Shown in pieces: positions 59,193 to 64,000 of a stretch of 64,000 nt of DNA (positions within the stretch are counted from its first letter, which is position 1; each line of letters begins with the position of its first letter). Origin of the DNA: Frankiaceae bacterium (GTDB lineage Bacteria > Actinomycetota > Actinomycetes > BP-191); contig DATMES010000001.1 in the NCBI GenBank assembly GCA_035556555.1, positions 1 to 64,000 of the forward strand, read 5' to 3'. Position numbers and translations under genes: made by a program. Under the pieces are notes generated by a model, which saw only the letters and a program-made list of their open reading frames with translations, made no database searches and was not told the DNA's origin.

Positions 59193-59834
59193 TCACGACT
59201 TATCGCTGTCGGCTTCAAGCGCTCCCGCCCATGAGCGGGCCTGGTCGCGGAGCGCGGCGACATCGGCGCTGGGGAGTCCGAGCGCCGTGAAGTCCTCGTC
59301 GTCGAGTCTGTCGATGGAGCGGAGCGCTGCCGCGAAGTAGCGCCGGTCGAACCCCGGGTCCTTCTCCGCGGCGAGGTCAAGGAGTCGCTCCGCCGGAAAC
59401 GTCCGCAGCAGTGCGGCGACGTCGACGAAGTCACGCGCCGCGGCCCTGCCGAACAATGCGAGCATCTTGTCGGCCGCGATCTCCTCCTGATGGAGAACGG
59501 CGCCGATGTCCAGCCGAACCGGCGGGCGTATTCGGGCGTCCCTCGCCAGCTCGACCTTGCATGCCCGGCCGGAAGGCTCCGTCACGGTCAGGCGGACGTA
59601 CGTCGATGTGTGCACCTCGACGACAACGAACAGGTCGTCAGACTCCAGCACCGCAAGAAGCGCGTCCGCGAGAGCCGGCACCTCGTCTTCAGGCGTGAAC
59701 ATGTCCACGTCCTGCGTCGGCCGCTCCACGAGCCGGTGCGCAAGCATCGCGCCGCCACCGGCAAGGGCAAGGCTTTCCGCCCCCGGCATGGCGAGCGCGA
59801 CCCGGGCGATCCGCTCCTGCAACGGGTCGAGCAC
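59193..59834 (-). CDS. AbiEii/AbiGii-type nucleotidyltransferase toxin
   Basis: A 213-residue protein of the type IV toxin family. GGGAMLAHRLVERPTQDVDMF carries the G-G...R-x-T-x-D-V-D nucleotidyltransferase motif, and AADKMLALFGRAAARDFVDV holds the second conserved block (K...R...RD..D). The GTG start overlaps the TAG of the upstream gene by one base, as in two-gene toxin-antitoxin modules. Antitoxin partner likely the 59834 gene. Confidence 0.82.
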   Translation of the reverse strand: MLDPLQERIARVALAMPGAESLALAGGGAMLAHRLVERPTQDVDMFTPEDEVPALADALLAVLESDDLFVVVEVHTSTYVRLTVTEPSGRACKVELARDARIRPPVRLDIGAVLHQEEIAADKMLALFGRAAARDFVDVAALLRTFPAERLLDLAAEKDPGFDRRYFAAALRSIDRLDDEDFTALGLPSADVAALRDQARSWAGALEADSDKS

Positions 59835-60184
59835 TACGCCGCCGTTGCTGCGGCGATCAGCGGCTCCCAGGCCCGTCGTACGTGCGGTGAGAGCCACAGG
59901 ACGCTCCACAGCCGGAGCAACTCGGTCGCGTTGACGTAGCTCCGGACGTCATCGACGGTGCCCTCGGTGAGGACGGCCTCGTAGAGCATCCGCCGATCGT
60001 GGTCGATCGCAAGATCGAAGGCGCGCCGGTCCGCCGGACCACTCCATGACAGCCGGAGCGGCAGCGTGACGACGCCGACGAGGCTCCCCGTCAACTCGTC
60101 GAGCGACTCGGGCACAGCAACAGGACGCTCCCACCCATGCTCGCGGATGGTGGGTCGCCAGGACGACGGCGTCGCGGAAGTCAC
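59834..60184 (-). CDS. Putative partner (antitoxin) of the AbiEii-like toxin
   Basis: About 116 residues, starting at a GTG (60184). It has a beta-rich start (VAVPESLDELTGSLVGVVTLPLRLSW) and a helical tail (MLYEAVLTEGTVDDVRSYVN; RLWSVLWLSPHVRRAWEPLI). It overlaps the toxin gene by one base. It is much shorter than the classical AbiEi antitoxin and not recognisably homologous. Role by position only. Confidence 0.6.
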   Translation of the reverse strand: MTSATPSSWRPTIREHGWERPVAVPESLDELTGSLVGVVTLPLRLSWSGPADRRAFDLAIDHDRRMLYEAVLTEGTVDDVRSYVNATELLRLWSVLWLSPHVRRAWEPLIAAATAA

Positions 60185-60320
60185 CCGACAAGTGTCCCAT
60201 CGTGAAGCGCGCAGTCGAGTGTGCTGGCGCCGTACAACGGCGAGGTCGCCGAGAGGGCCGCCCGCGGACCTGACCGGCACCACCGAGGTCATGGCGTCAG
60301 GCGCACGCCCTCGCGAGCGG

Positions 60321-60955
60321 TCAGGAGGTCGTGTCCGCGGGCACGCCGACGGCCGCGTCGACGTAGAGCAGCCGGTCCAGCTCGGCGATGACGTTGTCAT
60401 AGCAGGCACGGCGCTCGTTGGGGTAGCGAGCAAGCAGGTCCTCGAGGTCGTGACGCTCGAGCCGTGCGACGAGTGTGCCGAGCGCCGCCATCCGCAGGTC
60501 GGCGTGCGGCGCGTACAGCAACTCGCGCAGTTCGTCGTCGGCGACCTCGGGGTCCGCGCTGAGGGCCTGCACCGCGGCGACCGCATCGGGCTTGTCGGGG
60601 GCAAGAGCGAGTACCGTCCGTGCGCCTGCACTTCCACCGACCCGCAGGATGGTGTCGACGACCTGGCGGCGCAGCGGGTCGTAGGTGTTGGGGACTTGTG
60701 AGATCAGCAGGTCGAGGTCGTCGCCGGTGGCAAGGGGCAGGGAGAGGCGTAGCGCATCGTCGCCCCAGCCCTTCTTCGCGGTCAGTTCGGTACGGAAGCG
60801 GCCTCGGTCGTCGTCGGTGACCTCGCCGGAGTGACCAGGATGCGTAACGCGGTGAGGCGGATCTTCCAGCGCACGAACGGCAGCACGTCAGACTCACGCC
60901 ACTCGCTGCTCTCCAGCGGCTCGACGATCTCGGCGGCGTCAGTATCGAACATCAC
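60321..60955 (-). pseudogene. Frameshifted HEAT-like helical repeat gene
   Basis: From 60952 (ATG) the frame reads MFDTDAAEIVEPLESSEWRE SDVLPFV. It then continues only in another frame: ALEDPPHRVTHPGHSGEV and on through RGRFRTELTAKKGWGDDALR to ...DELRELLYAPHADLRMAALG and stop at 60321. The break is near 60875-60890. The joined product would be about 200 residues of helical repeats. A start codon is missing in the second frame, so the gene is broken or contains a sequencing error. Confidence 0.55.
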
Positions 60956-60969
60956 CCGGGCACCGGGCG

Positions 60970-61525
60970 GCTCGGCATCGGCGGGCACGTGAGCGGCGGT
61001 CGGCCGGTCGCCCAGACCGCGGTGAGGTACGGCCGCGCTGGCGTACCTCGCGGTGCAGGTACGGCCGAGCATCGTCACCTTCGCGGTGGCGGGCCACGAG
61101 TAGCCGACGGCGTTGTAGTGACGGCCGGGGCCGCTTTCGGGGTGGAGCCGCCCTTGCCGGGGCCCGTCCACGTCACCGCGAACGGCTTCCCGAACGCCCG
61201 CAGCGTGACGGAGAACCGCGTCTCGTCGGTCGCGTCGAACTGCGCGGGGACGAGCACGTTCTGGAACGCGGTGTAGTCCCGCGTGCACGGCTCCGGCGTG
61301 CCGCACGTGAAGAACCGGACGAGGGTGCCCGACCACGGCGGCCTCGGTGGTGAGGCCGGTCGCCAAGCTCGCCCCGAAATCCACCGTGTAGCCGATGCCG
61401 TCCGTGCCCAGTACGTCGACGAGGGCGGTGCCGGACATGCTCTCCCTGACGAGCGGTCGGTCCAGGGTGGCGTGCGAGGTGGCGGACACGGCGACGAGGA
61501 GCAGAGCAGCAGGCGAGCGCGGCAC
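60970..61525 (-). pseudogene. Frameshifted secreted protein gene
   Basis: GTG 61525 starts a signal peptide (PRSPAALLLVAVSATSHA) and TALVDVLGTDGIGYTVDFGA. Near 61340 coding switches to a second frame (GTLVRFFTCGTPEPCTRDYT; TDETRFSVTLRAFGKPFAVT). Near 61130 it switches to a third (YNAVGYSWPATAKVTMLGRT). Two frameshifts in one gene; the 3' end is unclear. Function unknown. Confidence 0.5.
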
Positions 61526-61653
61526 GCATGGGCACCCCGGTAGTCGGTTACGGATGATCTTCGCCTCGCCGCGGCGGGTCCTGCGGGCACGGCGCGCATG
61601 AACCGTTCAGTACGCTGCCCCCGGCCAGGTCCTCGACCCGAGAGGGGCGTCCG

Positions 61654-62067
61654 ATGGCGTCGCTGCTCAACCCGTACCTCACCTTCCCCGGCACCACGCG
61701 GGAGGCGATGGAGTTCTACCGCGACGTGTTCGGCGGCACCCTGGCGGTGAACACGTTCGCCGAGTTCGAGGAGCAGGACCCCGCCCTCGCGGACAAGGTC
61801 ATGCATGCCAGGCTCGACACCGACGGCGGCTTCACGCTGATGGCGTCGGATCCGCCACCGGGAACGCCGGTCGAGCCGGGCACCAACATCGCCGTCAGCC
61901 TGAGCGGCGACGACGACGCCGAGCTGCGTGGCTACTGGACGAAGCTGTCGGACGGCGGCACGGTTCAGATGCCGCTGGAGAAGCAGATCTGGGGCGACAC
62001 GTTCGGCATGTGCACGGACAGGTTCGGGCTGCCGTGGATGGTGAACATCGCCGGATCGTCGGGCTGA
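61654..62067 (+). CDS. VOC / PhnB-like protein
   Basis: A 137-residue protein of the vicinal-oxygen-chelate superfamily, PhnB subgroup. It has NPYLTFPGTTREAMEFYRDV, FGGTLAVNTFAEF, HARLDTDGGFTLMASD and the ending WGDTFGMCTDRFGLPWMVNI. These fit the family, though enzymatic specificity cannot be told. ATG at 61654. Converges with the methyltransferase gene, ends one base apart. Confidence 0.9.
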   Translation: MASLLNPYLTFPGTTREAMEFYRDVFGGTLAVNTFAEFEEQDPALADKVMHARLDTDGGFTLMASDPPPGTPVEPGTNIAVSLSGDDDAELRGYWTKLSDGGTVQMPLEKQIWGDTFGMCTDRFGLPWMVNIAGSSG

Positions 62068-62808
62068 CTACTTCTCGAAGACCGCGACCTGGCTCGCGCT
62101 GTCCGACGTGAACGGCTCCCTGTGCCAGTCCGCCCAGCGGTCACGGAGCCGTAGCCCGGCGAGGCGCGCCATCAGCACGAGCTCCGACGGCCAGACGTAG
62201 CGGTACGGCGCGGAGCTCTGCCTGAGCCGCCCGTCGACCGCCGTCCAGTGGTGCGACGAGGCGATCTGGCCGACGAGGTCGTCGAACGTCTCGATGCCGA
62301 CGTGGTCGCGTTCCATGGTGAAGACGTGGCTCGTCGTCCCCAGCGGCACGCGGCGCAGCTGCGGCACGATCACCTCGACGACGAAGCACCCGCCGGGCTC
62401 GAGGTGCGCGGCGGCGTTGGCGAAGACCGCGAGCTGCTCGTCCTGCGTGGTGACGTTCATGATCGTGTTGGCGACGAGGTAGACGAGGCTGAACGTCCCC
62501 GGCACCGTCGCGTCCTTCATGTCCCCGATGGTCACGGGTACGGATTCCGCGCCGGGCTTGGCGCGCAGCCGCGCGGCCATCGGCTCCGAGAGCTCGATGC
62601 CGCTCACGGGCACGCCGCGCGCGCTCAACGGCAACGCGACCCGGCCCGTTCCGACCGCGAATTCCAGCGCGCGGCCGTCGCCTGCCAGCTCGGCCAGCAG
62701 GTCGACGATCGGGTCGAGGACCGCCGGCTGCGCTTCGTCGCGGTACGTCTCGTCGTAGCCGTCGGCGATCTCCTGACCCCACGTCACCGAGCCCATGCCG
62801 CGCAGCAT
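62068..62808 (-). CDS. SAM-dependent class I methyltransferase
   Basis: A 246-residue methyltransferase. SAM motif ALEFAVGTGRVALPLSARGV (about residues 47-66), followed by VSGIELSEPMAARL, and FSLVYLVANTIMNV. Substrate unknown. Two possible ATG starts, 62808 and 62796 (MGSVTWGQEIADGYDE); neither has a strong ribosome site. Confidence 0.85.
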   Translation of the reverse strand: MLRGMGSVTWGQEIADGYDETYRDEAQPAVLDPIVDLLAELAGDGRALEFAVGTGRVALPLSARGVPVSGIELSEPMAARLRAKPGAESVPVTIGDMKDATVPGTFSLVYLVANTIMNVTTQDEQLAVFANAAAHLEPGGCFVVEVIVPQLRRVPLGTTSHVFTMERDHVGIETFDDLVGQIASSHHWTAVDGRLRQSSAPYRYVWPSELVLMARLAGLRLRDRWADWHREPFTSDSASQVAVFEK

Positions 62809-62877
62809 GGCGCAGCCATCCGGACGCCGCGACCCATTTCGGGCAGGCCTCGGGCAGGACGACGGCGAAGGTCTCCC

Positions 62878-64000
62878 CTACCCCTCTCGGAAGGCACCCC
62901 TCATGAAGCGCAGCCTCAACCTCCGGCGCGAGACCCTCGCGGAGCTGACGACGAGCGAGCTGACGGCGGTCGCCGGCGGCGCCAGCGGCCCCGCCTGCCC
63001 GGTGTGGGAGATCGCGGAGAAGGCGTTCGACGACCCGACGATCATCTGGTGCCGCACGGTCTGACCACTCACGGGGGTCGCGAACGGCGCCCCGAACACC
63101 GAGACCTCCCTGGGCCAGCACGTACCGACGTCGAGGCGCACGTAGCGCACGGGGACGGCGGGGCTGCCCGTGTAGACCTGCCGTTCCTTCGACTCGACGC
63201 TCACGTCGAGGTACACGACGCCCTCGACGGACCCGGCGACGGCGCGTACCTCGCAGCCTCGGACGACGTACGCCTCCGGGCGCGACAGCCTGCCCAGGTC
63301 CACGACGACGCTCCTGTCGGCGTCCGTGACGTCGCTCCGCTCGCCCAACCGGCCATCGGTCAGCTCGCAGCGGGGCGGCTCCGCCGGCGGGACGAGGCGG
63401 TGGACGTAGCAGCCCTTGCCGCGCGACATCGGCCGCACGGCCTTCGTGACCGGACGGACCCCGGAGCGGTACGTCACGTACCGGGAACCGATCTTCGTCG
63501 TCACCCTGGTCTGAGTCCCCGTCGTGCCGGTCTCCACGACGCGGGTGTCGACGGTACGGACGCCACCGACGACGTCGCCGTACGACCACGCGGTCTTCGA
63601 GCCCTGGACCAGCGCGACGTTCACGGGAGAGGCGGGGGTGCCGAGCACCGCCGGCACCTTCGCGCGGATCCTGCGGTGGGTCGTGCTGACCTTGTCGACC
63701 GACGCGCCACGCAGCCAGAGGCGGATGGTCGGCAACGTCCGCTCGCCGCGGTACCGCACGCTCGTGGTCGTCCTCGGCGGCAGCGTGCCGCGGATCAGCG
63801 CGGGGCGGGTGACCGCGACGTCGTCGAACACCTGCTCCTCGACCCGCAGCCCGGAGCCGAAGGCGTAGGCCCAGCGACCGCTCGCGTCCGTCCTGGCGTT
63901 GACGGTGACCCGCCAGGCCTCCGGCTCGTCGTCGTCCATGAGGTCACAGCCGAACCCGAACGAGAACGCGCAGAACAGCCCCCTGGCGAACAGGCTGAAC
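62878..64000 (-). CDS. Partial gene: beta-rich protein with discoidin-like C-terminus
   Basis: The open frame enters at the window edge (reading CAFSFGFGCDLMDDDEPEAW) and continues for about 370 residues. An internal ATG at 63939 is possible but the frame upstream also looks coding, so I treat it as 5'-truncated by the window. Segments VTVNARTDASGRWAYAFGS and LPPRTTTSVRYRG suggest Ig-like surface repeats. The stretch DLGRLSRPEAYVVRGCEVRA to PREVSVFG is discoidin-like. The last 60 residues are antisense to the leader-peptide gene at 62903 and may not be functional. Confidence 0.6.
   Translation of the reverse strand, partial: FSLFARGLFCAFSFGFGCDLMDDDEPEAWRVTVNARTDASGRWAYAFGSGLRVEEQVFDDVAVTRPALIRGTLPPRTTTSVRYRGERTLPTIRLWLRGASVDKVSTTHRRIRAKVPAVLGTPASPVNVALVQGSKTAWSYGDVVGGVRTVDTRVVETGTTGTQTRVTTKIGSRYVTYRSGVRPVTKAVRPMSRGKGCYVHRLVPPAEPPRCELTDGRLGERSDVTDADRSVVVDLGRLSRPEAYVVRGCEVRAVAGSVEGVVYLDVSVESKERQVYTGSPAVPVRYVRLDVGTCWPREVSVFGAPFATPVSGQTVRHQMIVGSSNAFSAISHTGQAGPLAPPATAVSSLVVSSARVSRRRLRLRFMRGAFREG
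62903..63064 (+). CDS. Leader-type small peptide, single copy
   Basis: 53 residues. Leader MKRSLNLRRETLAELTTSEL then TAVAGG matches the family. The core is short and Cys-poor: GPACPVWEIAEKAFDD and a final IIWCRTV, with only Cys32 and Cys50. It retains the A-C-P motif. Ribosome site GGAAGG. It lies antisense to the 3' end of the partial gene at 62878-64000. Confidence 0.75.
   Translation: MKRSLNLRRETLAELTTSELTAVAGGASGPACPVWEIAEKAFDDPTIIWCRTV

Overview
The window is a contiguous piece of a very GC-rich actinobacterial chromosome. Markers that restrict it to Actinomycetota are RbpA, a polyprenol-phosphate mannosyltransferase beside Lnt, the HelY helicase, and the pafA / FKBP / pafB-pafC / tatA-tatC neighbourhood of the Pup-proteasome system. 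Many genes start with GTG, and many neighbours overlap by 4 bases (ATGA or GTGA), so translational coupling is common. I cannot place it to genus. No rRNA, tRNA, CRISPR array, phage or recognisable insertion sequence was seen.

Layout. 0.2-8.8 kb: small hypotheticals, a secreted Asp-box protein pair, a sedolisin-like (S53) protein, a double NlpC/P60 protein and an AidB-like acyl-CoA dehydrogenase. 8.9-12.7 kb: rbpA behind a textbook sigma-R promoter, fxsA, ppm1 and lnt. 13.0-19.9 kb: a lysine (beta-lysine / 3,5-diaminohexanoate) degradation cluster: kdd, an amidohydrolase, kamD, kamE and kal on the minus strand, with kamA divergent. 19.9-25.7 kb: two paralogous lipoproteins, an M4 metallopeptidase and a GGDEF-EAL protein. 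25.7-27.6 kb: a tandem array of seven small Cys-rich peptides sharing one leader, below an Lrp/AsnC regulator. 28-34.7 kb: methyltransferase, acyl-CoA dehydrogenase, M24 peptidase, DUF4383 protein and 5'-3' exonuclease. 34.8-43 kb: a leader-peptide gene divergent from a stand-alone LanC-like protein, glpD, and an operon of an AGPS-like flavoprotein, an Fe-S protein and a degenerate lipid-kinase-like protein. 43-59 kb: two tandem paralogous lysozyme-like secreted proteins, helY, a lipid kinase, tatC, tatA, pafC, pafB, an FKBP lipoprotein, DUF3866, an adenylate cyclase and pafA. 59.2-64 kb: an AbiEii-like toxin pair, a stretch of frameshifted genes, a VOC protein, a methyltransferase, another leader-peptide gene and a partial gene running off the edge.

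The most unusual content is a family of ten short peptides at four loci. Each has an N-terminal leader of the pattern L-x-L-(K/R)-x-E-x-L-x-(E/D)-L-x-x-x-x-(L/M)-x-x-V-(V/A)-G-(G/A) and a short, mostly Cys-rich core. This looks like a lanthipeptide-type (RiPP) precursor family. The only candidate maturation enzyme in the window is one LanC-like cyclase. No LanB, LanM, radical SAM enzyme, protease or transporter dedicated to them is present, so the route of modification is open. Other notable points are the missing kce in the lysine cluster, two identical 58-base palindromes, a 41-base dispersed repeat, a displaced gene 3' end, and proteins that have lost catalytic residues.
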